Source: Komagataella phaffii GS115
Taxonomy: Eukaryota > Ascomycota > Pichiomycetes > Pichiales > Pichiaceae
Assembly: GCF_000027005.1 (NCBI RefSeq)
Contig: NC_012965.1
Location: 1,413,001 to 1,477,000, forward strand
DNA: 64,000 nucleotides
Direction: 5' to 3'
Part shown: piece after piece, positions 38,858 to 49,972 of the stretch
Position numbering within the stretch: the stretch's first letter is position 1
Layout of the letters: each line of letters opens with the position of its first letter
Program-made: the position numbers and the translations under genes
Notes under the pieces: model-generated
Databases searched by the model: none
Told to the model about the DNA's origin: nothing
Seen by the model: only the letters and a program-made list of their open reading frames with translations

Positions 38858-40207
38858 ATGATTCTTCCCTTGCACCACGCTCATCACCAGAAAGTCAATG
38901 GAATGATCCATCTAACAAAGTCGCTTCAGCAATCAAATGCCGACATAAGGTTACTATGGCTTTCCACTTTTATTAGAATGGCCTCTTTTGGGGTCACTAA
39001 TCAAATATTGACACTCTATCTCAAGGCAATTAATATCGAGGAAGCTTATATCGGCTGGTTTATGGCATTGACTCTGGTAGGAGACACCATACTATCCTAC
39101 TACTTAACTTGGTACAGCGATCATATCGGACGAAGAAGAGTAATGATAATCGGTTCGTTATTAATGGTTATTGCGGGACTCACATTTTCATCCACGATTG
39201 AAAATTTCTACGTGTTGCTACTCGCTGCTATTGTAGGCGTAATATCTCCCTCAGGAAATGACACAGGACCGTTCAAATCTATAGAGGAAGCGTGTATGGC
39301 TCATATGACTCCTGCAAATCATCGTCCAGAGATATATGCTGTTCATTGGTTAGCTACAGCGGCTGGTGCCGCTCTGGGGTCTTTAATGGCAGGAGCATAC
39401 GTGGATTACTTCAAGTCAATTGGTTGGAAAGGAGCTTGGTCTTATCGTTGTGGCTTTTATCTCTATACCTTTTTGGCTGTGGCAAAGTTTATTTCCATCC
39501 TGTTTCTGTCCAAAAAATGTGAAGCATCATATGTGCCTCCATTCGGCACCGAGTCGACACCATTGTTGATGGTTGATGAACCAATAGATTCCTCTAAACT
39601 CTCTCCAAAGACTAGGAAAATTCTGTTCAAGTTACTGGTTTGTTTCATGTTAGACTCCTTTGGCTATGGGTTCATGACCCCAGCTTGGGTGGTCTACTAC
39701 TTCAAAATCACATTCAAAGTATCTGCAACATTCCTTGGGGGACTGTTCTTTGTGAACAATATTCTAAGTTCTGTGGCCGCAATCCCATCCGCATGGCTAG
39801 CAAAACTTTTGGGACCCATTTCTTCATCACTGTACACTCAAATTCCAGCTGGAGTGGCATTCATTTTTGTACCCGTGTTCGAAGCTCAGTTACCACCGTC
39901 TGTGATCTTTCTACTGATCAACCAGATGCTTTCTGCAACAGATGTGGTCCCAAGGCAGGTTCTCTTGACGACCTTGATCGATCCACACGAACTTACCAAG
40001 GTTTTAGGAACAGTTAATGTTGGAAAAACCGCCGCACGAACCATAGGGCCCGTATTCACTGGTCATTTATCCAGCATGGGCTACTTATGGGTCAACTATT
40101 GGATATCTGGTGGACTGCTGATTTTGAGCAATATCCTTTTAGGGTTACAATTCAAAGGTGTTGACAGAGAAGTACTAGACAAGCAGGCTGTCATTCATGA
40201 TATATAG
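38858..40207 (+). CDS. Major facilitator superfamily transporter, substrate unknown
   Basis: A 449-residue polytopic protein with about 12 hydrophobic helices. The start is the ATG at 38858 (MILPLHHAHH), since the frame upstream opens at TTG. An MFS motif A variant (WYSDHIGRRRVMIIG) lies between helices 2 and 3, and a hydrophilic central loop (about 228-255) separates the two six-helix halves. Other landmarks are NDTGPFKSIEEACMAHMTPANHRPEIYAVHW after helix 4. I do not recognise a characterised S. cerevisiae orthologue. The fold is sure; substrate and membrane are not. It is divergent from LEU3 across 271 bp. Confidence 0.85.
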   Translation: MILPLHHAHHQKVNGMIHLTKSLQQSNADIRLLWLSTFIRMASFGVTNQILTLYLKAINIEEAYIGWFMALTLVGDTILSYYLTWYSDHIGRRRVMIIGSLLMVIAGLTFSSTIENFYVLLLAAIVGVISPSGNDTGPFKSIEEACMAHMTPANHRPEIYAVHWLATAAGAALGSLMAGAYVDYFKSIGWKGAWSYRCGFYLYTFLAVAKFISILFLSKKCEASYVPPFGTESTPLLMVDEPIDSSKLSPKTRKILFKLLVCFMLDSFGYGFMTPAWVVYYFKITFKVSATFLGGLFFVNNILSSVAAIPSAWLAKLLGPISSSLYTQIPAGVAFIFVPVFEAQLPPSVIFLLINQMLSATDVVPRQVLLTTLIDPHELTKVLGTVNVGKTAARTIGPVFTGHLSSMGYLWVNYWISGGLLILSNILLGLQFKGVDREVLDKQAVIHDI

Positions 40208-40247
40208 ACAATAATATAAGACAAAAAATACTTATAGCACACCGCAA

Positions 40248-42639
40248 TTACTCGCTATGCAGGACTAACTTTCGCCCAATACTGTTCTTATTACTTCTGG
40301 AAGAAAGAGGTGGAGAGTGAACCTTGACGTTGCTTTCGTCTTTTTCAGAAATAGTGGTAACAGTTTGGTCAGCAAGGGCCTTTAAGTTGGTTGCACTGCC
40401 ACTCCTAGATACTAAAGTTGAGTTTGCTCGGGTTAATTGATTAGAGCGAGACTCTAACTCTCCAACATTGAAATAGTCATAGCCACCTAAAATGTAGTTA
40501 GAAGGAGCCGCAACAGAATCGCCTTTGGAGGTTGGCTTCTTTTTGTATTCTAGACTGTTGTTCGAGTTGATCAGTTCTTGTGGCAAAGACTTGATGAACT
40601 TGTTTACATGAGATTCGACATCATCAAACTTGTCCACAGTATCCTCTAACTCCCTAGCTCTTGAGGACCCAATAGCTTTGGTTTTAATCTCTGGATGCGC
40701 TTTAGCCCAATCGTTCTTGATTTCTTCAATGACCTTCTTCAAGGTAGTTAAGAATCGTTTCGTTTGTCTCCATTGAGAGCATGCGACGACCGAGATAGAC
40801 TCATCCTTGATAATATATCCAATACCAAATCCACTGGCAATTGATGGAGTAACTCCAAACAAATTCAAAGCTGGGTTACCACAGTTAGCAATCAATAACT
40901 CAGTTTGGTATAGGAAGTCAATAGCGGGGTCGAAAATTAAAGGAGGTATCTCGTTATCGTTTATCTTTTCCATATCAGGGTATAGTTTAGCCAACAAATC
41001 TTTTTGAATATAGGCAGATCTGAGAGCACTCAAGTGTCTTTCAAAGCCCTTACCTTTCATGGCCTGAGAAACCTGTTTCGCATGTTCGTTACAGGCAAGA
41101 GCAACATACTCCCATTTCTCCTCTGGAGAAAACTGAGAAATAAATACCTGGCAGGCCTTCAAAACTGACTCACGTTGCACAGATACAATCTCAGTTCTGG
41201 CTTTTCTGAATCTTCTCAATGAAATTGGCTCTGCAGTTGATGGAACCTTTCCGTATAGGGCATAATAACTTATCTGAACAGCAACTTGGAACAGTGAATC
41301 TGCGCTGACTTGCATCTTGTTAGCAAATGTTTTACCAAAGTTAGGAATTTGGGTTGTGACATACTCGTGCTGACTGATAAGATCAGCAAGTCTAGTCTCA
41401 GCCAAATGCAAACCTTTGAATAGCTCATTAGACAAGTTGAAGGTCAACTTTGAAAATGTTGGCTTCACAACCTCACTATCAATCTTGACTGTATCAGCCT
41501 TCGGCCATAAAGTATAATTGGACCCGTTGATTTGTCTAGCTAATCGAAGAACGGAATCTGTGTAGACGTCACTAATAAAACGCAAAACTGAGGTTCCATC
41601 TAAAGAAGTGGACTCCCAAGCGACACCAGCCACAGCGTTCTTAGTGACAATAATCTGCAGTTTATCATACCACCTAGAAGTACATGAACCAACTTGAATT
41701 CCCTTCTGGATGCGAGTGGTACCGTGAGAGATACAGCTGACTTTCTCGTCATCAGTAGTAGGAGATTCATGGTCGAGGCAGACAACAAACAAAGCAGAGT
41801 CGATCAGGTCCAATTGTGCTTTGTTTTCTTCTGCCAACTTGAGACGCATGTAATTCCAGGTTGCCTTGCTCTCTGTAGTGACCGAACCAACGGATTGTCT
41901 TGTTCTATCAATGATATCAGTGGATTCAGAGTCTGCGATAATGTCTTCCAAAATTTGACGAAGCTCGTGACGAGAAAACCATAATTTGTGCCCAATGTCC
42001 TTCTTGTTTGGGGTCAACACCTCCAAACTATAAAACTGACTGTTGGCGATGACAATTATGTGACGGGAATCATTGTAGGATTCGGTTTTTTTCAGAGAGA
42101 TTCCGATTTTTTGACGATTTCTAGCATCGACTTCATATGGAATTCTGGAGGTTCCAAATAAATTATGGTACGAGTTCATAGTCAATGGGTTCCCACTCTT
42201 GGGAGACACATCTGGTTTCAACACCTCACTCCGAAGAGCACAGGCAAACCTCAAGGCGGAACGAATCAAGGCAGAAGCACGGGAAGCCTGGGTGGGGGGA
42301 ACAACGGTTTTGGACAACGGGTCGTCCTCAAGAACGAAAAAAGGATTTCTAGGAAGGGTCTTACCACGAAGTTCACCGTAAGTACCAGGAGTTGTGGTGC
42401 TGATTCCTTCGGCATCCAGATAGCAGTCATTCTTCTCGTAGGATCTGACCAATCGAGCCTGGATGGCCCGGATGGTCTTGCTGTTGATGAAGTCACTGTT
42501 CTGTGCCACCAACAAATTTGTATTCCTCTGGTGACACTATAGGTTTCAGACTGTGCAATATTTGCTCGGCAGTAGAAACCAAGGCTGGGACGGGCAGCTT
42601 CGGCAGGGCCTGCTCGTGGTCAAAAGTTCCATTATCCAT
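40248..42639 (-). CDS. YAT2: Yat2-like carnitine acyltransferase homologue, needs a +1 frameshift near its 5' end
   Basis: An ATG at 42639 opens 48 codons encoding a standard carnitine acyltransferase start (ALPKLPVPAL...LKPIVSPEEY), then TGA at 42495-42493. The next frame (+1) is open without an ATG at its beginning and continues the family to the stop at 40248. Reading CAG then skipping the T of TGA-C gives 796 residues. No intron fits. The context CAG-TGA-C resembles antizyme shift sites, but a single-base sequence error is equally possible. The family transfers acetyl groups to carnitine. Here the catalytic Glu-His position reads WESTSLDG (Ser for His) and the STSQ motif reads ANCGN, so activity is uncertain. 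The C-terminal tail is Ser-rich. Confidence 0.8.
42493..42495 (-). other. In-frame TGA / candidate +1 frameshift site
   Basis: Codon 49 of the ATG-initiated frame is TGA followed by C, with the preceding codon CAG. Skipping one base restores the conserved frame exactly at this stop. Confidence 0.6.
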
Positions 42640-42716
42640 CTTTGTGTGAATTAGCGGGATGTGTCAAACTGAAGCGGAGTTGGAGGAGAATTGCAGGGAA
42701 GGGCTGAGGATGCAAG

Positions 42717-42724
42717 TATATAAA
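42717..42724 (-). promoter_or_regulatory. TATA box of the YAT2-like gene
   Basis: TATATAAA on the plus strand (TTTATATA on the gene strand) lies about 78-85 bp upstream of the ATG at 42639. Confidence 0.4.
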
Positions 42725-42792
42725 GGGTTAGGTCTTCCCCACTATAGATGATCCATTCTCGGCTCTAGGGTTAGTATGATAAGATCACGTGA
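42724..42792. promoter_or_regulatory. Tbf1-like and Cbf1-like sites upstream of RPS5
   Basis: AGGGTTA occurs at 42724-42730 and TAGGGTTAG at 42766-42774 (Tbf1-type, telomere-like). TCACGTGA at 42785-42792 is a perfect Cbf1-type palindrome, and a further CACGTG lies at 42954-42959. All are 180-420 bp upstream of the RPS5 ATG. Confidence 0.5.
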
Positions 42793-43140
42793 GGATGGTC
42801 GGATTGAGTGACCGATTTTTCGAAGGATGAAGGGGGGTTGGATGTTGAATGGATGTTGGATGGAGGACAACAGAGGAGAGGAAGATGAGGGGAAAAAGGG
42901 AGAAACAAAAATAAAAAAAAACATAGCTGACCTCCGAACATACGTTGAGTTTGCACGTGGAGTTTCTGACGAGAGCAGTCACCGTAAACGGCAACAACAG
43001 TCACGCGAAAACTTGCCCATCCAAGTCCCCAGTTTTGTTAGGCGTGCGCGCGAGAGCTCCGCGACTTTTGCAATTTTTCCTCAATAAAAATTCATTTTCT
43101 TCAAACATCAAGTGTTCATACAACAAGTAGGAGATCCACA

Positions 43141-43806
43141 ATGTCTGAAACTTACGACGAACAAGTTGTTGCCGAGCCAGTTGAGGTCCAATACGTGGAA
43201 CTGTCCACCAAGATCCCTGCCGATATCAGAGAGGGAGCTGAGGAGATCAAGCTGTTCAACAAATGGTCTTTCCAGGATGTCACCGTCAAGGACATCTCTT
43301 TGACCGACTACATTCAAATCAGACAGCCAGTCTTTGTTTCCCACACTGCCGGAAAGTACGCCGCCAAGAGATTCAGAAAGGCTCAGTGCCCAATCATTGA
43401 GAGATTGACTAACTCTTTGATGATGAACGGTAGAAACAACGGTAAGAAGCTGTTGGCCGTTAGAATCGTCAAGCATGCCTTGGAAATCATTCACGTTTTG
43501 ACTGACCAGAACCCTCTGCAAGTTCTGGTTGACGCCATTGTCAACACTGGTGCTAGAGAAGACTCCACCAGAGTTGGATCTGCTGGTGCCGTTAGAAGAC
43601 AAGCTGTTGATGTTTCTCCTTTGAGAAGAGTCAACCAAGCTATTGCTCTGTTGACCATTGGTGCTAGAGAGTCTGCTTTCAGAAACATCAAGTCTATTGC
43701 TGAATGTTTGGCTGAGGAGTTGATCAACGCTGCTAAGGGATCATCTACTTCATACGCTATTAAGAAGAAGGATGAGTTGGAACGTGTTGCCAAGTCCAAC
43801 CGTTAG
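43141..43806 (+). CDS. RPS5: 40S ribosomal protein S5 (uS7)
   Basis: A 221-residue uS7 protein without intron. Core segments include [50 protein letters not shown] and the C-terminal [30 protein letters not shown] followed by [16 protein letters not shown], which are nearly invariant in eukaryotes. uS7 lies in the head of the 40S subunit at the mRNA exit/E site. Codon choice is visibly biased to the set used by highly expressed yeast genes. Length matches S. cerevisiae Rps5 (225). Confidence 0.98.
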   Translation: MSETYDEQVVAEPVEVQYVELSTKIPADIREGAEEIKLFNKWSFQDVTVKDISLTDYIQIRQPVFVSHTAGKYAAKRFRKAQCPIIERLTNSLMMNGRNNGKKLLAVRIVKHALEIIHVLTDQNPLQVLVDAIVNTGAREDSTRVGSAGAVRRQAVDVSPLRRVNQAIALLTIGARESAFRNIKSIAECLAEELINAAKGSSTSYAIKKKDELERVAKSNR

Positions 43807-44439
43807 GTAGTGTTCATTTGTATAATGGTAATCGATACTATGAAAGACGTGTAGGTTGTGAGGTGAAAGGAGGTGTAAGATAGAGCGGAGCTGTCAATGT
43901 GGATGGGAGAACGGTAAAGTGGCCAGGACGTTGTGGTGGTTTTGGCCTTGTTTAAGTTTCACTACTCGTTTAACACCGGCTCATCCTAGCTTATGTTTTG
44001 AGTAACTGTTCACCGGCCATATTTCAACTCTATGAATTATAACACTATTAATTACTTGTTTGGAGCGCAGCAAGAGGTTCTTAAAATCATAATTTCGCTT
44101 TATATATTAATCACAAGGTGATGCTAACAATTACCAAAAAGAGAACTAAACTCTTGCATCTATTATCCACTGTGCCTAAAGACACATAAAAAATAGTCTA
44201 GATCCTTCTCTAATACAATAGAAATCCTCTTTACTGTGTTAATCTACCACAACATCTGCAGCCGATGCTTTCTTACCTGCCAAGCTCAAATTTTTCACTT
44301 CAAGCGCCGATCAAGTTCTCAAGCTGGTAATCACTAGTTGTTTCCACCTCAGCAGCTGGCCAATCTCATCTCATGCGGCAGTTTTTCCTCCTTTTCTCAT
44401 GCATCCAAGACAACTGGCCCCCCTGCTAAACAATAACAT

Positions 44440-44464
44440 AAAAAAAAAAAAAAAAAAAAAAAAA
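44440..44464 (+). repeat. Homopolymeric A25 tract
   Basis: Twenty-five consecutive A residues, by far the longest homopolymer noticed in the window. Confidence 0.9.
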
Positions 44465-45357
44465 CAACCGCAGAAATTTGCAACAGGACAGAATTCAATA
44501 ATAGACGCAGGTGAATAAACCAAGAGATTCAGTTTATTAGCCCAAATCCTTCCCTTGACCGCCTTAGACTTTAAACAAACGCTACGAAATCGTGATACAA
44601 CCCTAATCGTTGGTGTCACCGGCTGGTTACCAAGGGTTTACCCTTTCTTTTTGCACTGGGCCTTTTCTTCCAAATCGCTGGACACAAACTTCTGCAATCA
44701 TGCGTCGCCCTAGCATAAAAGACGCTTCTTTCTCTACATGATCTCAATCACATAGGCAATAGCTTACTAAGATGCAAATGGCCCTTATTCATGCTGCATT
44801 GGGGCACCAAACGGCCAGGCGACCTGATGATCCAGAATTTCTAACCCATTCAAGAATTCTCCCTCATATTGTAATTGGTTGACAGCGGATTATCTTCCTC
44901 TAAGAAAAACATGCATCTCAGCCTTAGGTATTTATTACCCGAAACAATAAAAAATAACAAGCCTTGCCTAATTCGGCTCACTGAACTTCGGTCACATGCC
45001 ACCTTCCCGTTTCATTTCGACTACGAATTAGGTGTAGCCCCATCAACACAAAAAGTCCAACAGTCGTCCCTTCATTCCTCTGTTCTTGATTGTGTTTCAC
45101 CTAATCAATTCAGCACCTCCCATTCAAATTATAATATGGACAACCCATCCCATATGCCACGTTCCTGCCGGAAGCTGGAAGAGTATAGCTAAAGTTGTCC
45201 CCCCTGTGTTATGCTGCATAAAATGCTGCAATTCCATGCATGCAATTATTGCAAGAAACGACAGTCGTTCACAATTTGGGACGCTTCCTAACAATCCAGA
45301 AAAGTGGATGAACTTCCCATTTGGGCCATCATAGGTTGTTTGGCTGGAGACGGCCCA

Positions 45358-45376
45358 TATAAATAAACATGCCCCT
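45358..45376 (+). promoter_or_regulatory. AQY1 TATA box with adjoining STRE-like element
   Basis: TATAAATA begins at 45358, about 95 bp before the AQY1 ATG, and CCCCT lies at 45372-45376. Further CCCCT pentamers lie upstream. Confidence 0.5.
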
Positions 45377-45440
45377 CACCTTTTTTGGTGTTCTTTCCTT
45401 TCATTTTCCGTTACTGTAATCCAGTTTAACAACAAACTAA

Positions 45441-46292
<852 letters not shown>

Positions 46293-46741
46293 TTGCAGTC
46301 ACACTTGCCCTCCATTTAAGATGTCCACGACTAATAATCACTTAATAGTTATATGGAGCTAAAAAGAATGAGTCTCATCAAGAATTCAATTTGTTGCTGC
46401 ATACGTTTGTGCATAGAGTGGCACCTTAATGCGTATCAATAATACACGATAAAGTTCATTATGTATGGCTTGGTCGATCCTTTCTGTAGATCTAGCACAT
46501 CCATGGCCTAGCTTCTGAGTTGAAAATCACTCTGAAAACTATTCTCCCTGTTCGAATCGAATAGATTCAACCTTCCCTCATACGTCTATCATCTGATTCT
46601 GTATTTTTCTCTCTTCTATCCCGTCAGAGGGCCAATTTGTGTAATTGTGGGGATGCTAGTCCTAAAACGATCTGCATAGGTTATTCGCGGCCTCAGATGT
46701 TTCACTTGAGCCAGAATGTTTGCATTTGTTCCACTATTATA
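46293..46741. other. AQY1 3' region and BET2 promoter
   Basis: These 449 bp contain a tRNA B-box look-alike (GTTCGAATC at 46550) without a matching T stem or acceptor stem. Otherwise only promoter-like sequence was seen. Confidence 0.4.
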
Positions 46742-47759
46742 ATGTCCCTACATAAAGAATTGCACAGAAAATACATTCAGGAGTTGGACAGCCACAAGGA
46801 TGATTACGCCTATTGGTTGACTGAGCATTTGAGGATGAGTGAGTAGTTTGCCTTCCATCAATGGCTTGTAGTTGGCTTTTTTTCATACTAACATCGTAGA
46901 TGGCCTCTACTGGGGTATCACCGCCCTATTCACATTGAAATATGAGGATACTTTCAATAAGGAGGAAGTCATAGACTTTGTGCTGAGTTGCTGGGATGAT
47001 TTACACGGAGGTTTTGGTGCATTCCCTCGACATGACAGTCACATTTTATCTACCCTTTCAGCTGTTCAGATACTCAAGACTTACGGTCAGCTGGATATAT
47101 TACCTGCCACAAAACGGGACAAACTTGTCACATTTGTTAAAGGGTTGCAATTGAAAGACGGCTCTTTTGAAGGTGATAGATTTGGTGAGGTGGATACCAG
47201 GTTTGTGTATACTGGACTGAGCTGTTTATCTATACTAGGAGAACTGACCCCCGAAGTGGTGGACCCAGCAGTGGAATTTATTGCTCAGTGCAGCAATTTC
47301 GATGGAGCTTACGGAATGGTTCCAGGGGCAGAAAGCCACGCTGCGCAAGTGTTTGTTTGCGTTGCCGCATTAGCCATCGCCAATCGGTTGGATCTTGTAA
47401 ATAAAGACATGTTGATCCCATGGTTGTCCGAAAGACAGGTAAAAGGAGGAGGATTGAATGGCAGACCTGAGAAACTACCAGATGTATGCTATTCCTGGTG
47501 GGTCTTGTCATCATTGAGCATTTTGCAAAGTCTGTATTGCATAGATCAGGAAGCATTGAGGCAGTTTATTTACACATGTCAAGACGCCGTAAACGGTGGT
47601 ATCTCAGATCGACCAGATAACCAGACTGATGTATATCATACATTATTTGGGATCGCAGGCTTAAGTTTAATGGGTTTTGATGATTTGGAACCAATAGATC
47701 CTGTTTATTGCATGCCGAAGCGAATAGTCCTAACAATCGAGAAGTATGGTAGAGAGTAA
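46742..47759 (+). CDS. BET2: Bet2, Rab geranylgeranyltransferase beta subunit (two exons)
   Basis: Exon 1 is 46742-46838 and exon 2 is 46900-47759, giving 318 residues. Splicing joins HLRM to NGLYWGITALF, restoring the family sequence (yeast HLRLNGIYWGLTAL). Prenyltransferase beta repeats include GGFGAFPRHDSHILSTLSAVQIL, DGSFEGDRFGEVDTRFVYTGLSCLSILGELT and GGISDRP. The zinc ligand region reads LPDVCYSWW with the later DVYHTLFG histidine. With Bet4 and the escort protein Mrs6 it attaches geranylgeranyl groups to Ypt/Rab GTPases. It converges with DPB2, with only 7 bp between stop codons. Confidence 0.96.
46839..46899 (+). other. BET2 intron
   Basis: 61 nt with a GTGAGT donor, TACTAAC branch site at 46886-46892 and CGTAG acceptor. 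The branch A is 8 nt from the splice site. Confidence 0.92.
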
Positions 47760-47766
47760 TATACCT

Positions 47767-49659
47767 TTAAATGAATATCTCTTCTGACGAGCATTTACTT
47801 GTGGAGGGACAATATATGGTGTAGTTGCATTTGTTACCTACTAGGAACTTCCCAGGATTGATGGTATGACACCCCATGTAAGTGATATCAAATCTTGGGG
47901 CAGATGGGTCACACAGGACTAGTAAGTTCGGAGATGGATACAAATGCAAATATGGGTCATAATCCCAAAGAATCGGGCGTATGTCCGTCGTAAACGGTGA
48001 CAGATGTCCTTGGTCAAGTACTGTCTTGACGATTTTTCTTGCCAGACGAATTTCAGGAGATATCGACTTGTCTGAAACCACGTCTTCAGTTGAAACTTGT
48101 GTTGGTTCTATGTCTATTTCGATTTCTACTGGTGCAGGCTTGGTAATTTGGTTCCGTTTGAATCTAGCATTAATATCGTCTCGAACCAATATGATTTCCT
48201 GTGACAAATAATTAAGTTTGGTTGGGTTCGACGCTACGAGACAAGTTTTGATGATTCTTGTGAGTTTGGTGATGAATGTGTTTGAAATTGGTTGATGTGG
48301 CCATAATGAAGATGTGCCACGGTGCACAATGCTAGGCCATAAGTCATTGTCATGGGGGACAAATATTATGGTGGTGTGCTTGCAAATCTCGGGGAACTTC
48401 TCCAAAATAGAAGCTAAAGAGTCAAACCCAGCTTTGTAAGATGCTATTGAAGAGAAGCTAAAATTGATTGGAGAACATGATAATGGATATTTGGTGAATG
48501 GACCATTCAGCACAATGGAAAGTGGTAAATCTACCTGATTATCAACAAAAGTTTGTGTCAACTTGGCGAACAATTTTTTCAAAGCATCTAAAACATTCAG
48601 GTCGTCTAAAAATATGTCACCTCCTAGTATCAAAATTTTGTGGGAATCAAGTTGTTTCTCGGTTGTCATTAACTTCAATTTTAGGTCAGGATCAATTTTA
48701 GTGATTTGCTTCGAAGTCGAATGTATGCCCAAAAGGTCTAAATTTCCTATGATCTCCATTGAAGTTTCTCTTTTTTCTGCTGGAGGATGAGCTATACTCA
48801 AGCAATGGAACACATTCTTCTTGGAGTAGATTCCATCGCAAACCACTAGACAGCCTGGAACAAAATAACCCATGGAAAAAGTACATCTGGAGATATCCAG
48901 TTCAATAGCATCTGAATCATCTTGCAATTGTAGATTGCCTGAATTATTGTAAGAAATGAGCCCGAAAATAAGAAATCTTGAACCGTTCCTTCCCAGCAGG
49001 TTCTTTATTCTTGTCACCGTTGGCTTGAACTCTTCGTCACGAATAAATCTTTCGTACACCAAATTGTACCTGTTGAGAAACATTTCAACTGCTGAACTGG
49101 TTTGAGCCAAGTTTGCCGGACTAAGAGGATTTTGAGGGTACCTCCTGAATAATTCCAACTGTCTCTTTAGAGAATTGAATCTGAAAAGGGGCTGCTGATC
49201 GTAATTCACCACTTGAAAATAATTTTTCCAGTCTATTTGGGGTTCATTAATGACATAAGTTTCTTTCAACGAATGGTCAACTATGCTGTCGAATTCTTGT
49301 GCCGTTGCCAGGTGTTTCTTGCTAGTCAAAAAATCCAATGAAACTTCTTTACGACTCACTATGCTGGCTTCTTCTCGCTTGTTTTCTTTGTCAGTAACTT
49401 CTCTGATGATCTTTTCAGTGCCCTCTTTATCTATGAACAGCCCTCTATCTTGCTCTTTCCATATCTTTCCAAAGTTATCCAAGAAGTTCATGCATTGGGT
49501 ACTATTCCAGTTGGTTCCATATTTATGGCCAATGTATTTGGCCAATCCTGCCAAAGCCTCGCTCTTTATGTGAAGACCATGTTTCTTGGAGAGCACTCTA
49601 TAAGAGAGGGGCCTGAGACTTGCCGGATGCAATTCTATAGGGAGAACTGGATCTGACAT
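47767..49659 (-). CDS. DPB2: DNA polymerase epsilon subunit B (Dpb2)
   Basis: A 630-residue replication protein. An N-terminal helical domain (about 1-90) precedes a Pol-epsilon B-subunit region with an OB-like fold (SRFLIFGLISYNNSGNLQLQDDSDAIELDIS, then GCLVVCDGIYSKKNVFHCLSIAHPPAE) and an inactive phosphoesterase domain (KILILGGDIFLDD, FVPHDNDLWP, LVLCDPSAPRFD). These are Dpb2 landmarks. Dpb2 links Pol2 to the CMG helicase via GINS. Length is somewhat below S. cerevisiae Dpb2 (689). An MCB element (ACGCGT) lies 40-45 bp upstream of the ATG. Confidence 0.93.
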   Translation of the reverse strand: MSDPVLPIELHPASLRPLSYRVLSKKHGLHIKSEALAGLAKYIGHKYGTNWNSTQCMNFLDNFGKIWKEQDRGLFIDKEGTEKIIREVTDKENKREEASIVSRKEVSLDFLTSKKHLATAQEFDSIVDHSLKETYVINEPQIDWKNYFQVVNYDQQPLFRFNSLKRQLELFRRYPQNPLSPANLAQTSSAVEMFLNRYNLVYERFIRDEEFKPTVTRIKNLLGRNGSRFLIFGLISYNNSGNLQLQDDSDAIELDISRCTFSMGYFVPGCLVVCDGIYSKKNVFHCLSIAHPPAEKRETSMEIIGNLDLLGIHSTSKQITKIDPDLKLKLMTTEKQLDSHKILILGGDIFLDDLNVLDALKKLFAKLTQTFVDNQVDLPLSIVLNGPFTKYPLSCSPINFSFSSIASYKAGFDSLASILEKFPEICKHTTIIFVPHDNDLWPSIVHRGTSSLWPHQPISNTFITKLTRIIKTCLVASNPTKLNYLSQEIILVRDDINARFKRNQITKPAPVEIEIDIEPTQVSTEDVVSDKSISPEIRLARKIVKTVLDQGHLSPFTTDIRPILWDYDPYLHLYPSPNLLVLCDPSAPRFDITYMGCHTINPGKFLVGNKCNYTIYCPSTSKCSSEEIFI

Positions 49660-49972
49660 GTATCCTACAGGTATAGTGATGGTTCAAAACTTGAGAAGAC
49701 GCGTTAACGGTGATTCGCGTCTCAAAATAGTAGCGATGTTGGATGACTGATATAATAGAGTTTTGTGCACACCAAAAGATAGATCAAATCACGCTATCTA
49801 TAGGAAGATTAGGGAATTGGTGTTTAGTCTGCGATCAATTTTGAAAAACGATTGTTACAGTTGATCTTTCCAGACACGTCCAGACATTGTGGTGTACTCA
49901 CCTTACATAATCTCATCACATTTATCGCGTCTCTCACAAAGATTCGTACCCATACCCTAAACACACATTACT
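49660..49972. other. Divergent DPB2/orphan-gene promoter
   Basis: These 313 bp are shared between DPB2 and the uncharacterised gene. They contain the MCB element and two TCGCGT variants. No other gene was seen. Confidence 0.5.
49699..49704. promoter_or_regulatory. MCB element (ACGCGT) between DPB2 and the 254-residue gene
   Basis: A perfect MluI cell-cycle box, with related TCGCGT at 49715-49720 and 49925-49930. MBF binds such sites in S. cerevisiae S-phase genes. Confidence 0.55.

Larger units (their letters stand above)
42640..43140. other. Divergent YAT2/RPS5 intergenic region
   Basis: These 501 bp hold both promoters: Tbf1-like and Cbf1-like sites, a YAT2 TATA box, and purine-rich tracts (42860-42925). 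The RPS5 leader is A/T rich. No gene was seen. Confidence 0.5.

Noticed and set aside
44371..44619. 82-codon minus-strand frame with a poly-Phe stretch
   Set aside because: The phenylalanine run is just the complement of the A25 tract, an artefact of low complexity.
44875..45192. 105-codon frame in the AQY1 upstream region
   Set aside because: It begins at a non-ATG codon, has no motif and overlaps likely promoter sequence with STRE-like elements.
46550..46558. tRNA B-box-like GTTCGAATC with an A-box-like TGGCCTAG upstream
   Set aside because: Flanking bases do not form a T stem or acceptor stem, so no cloverleaf can be drawn.
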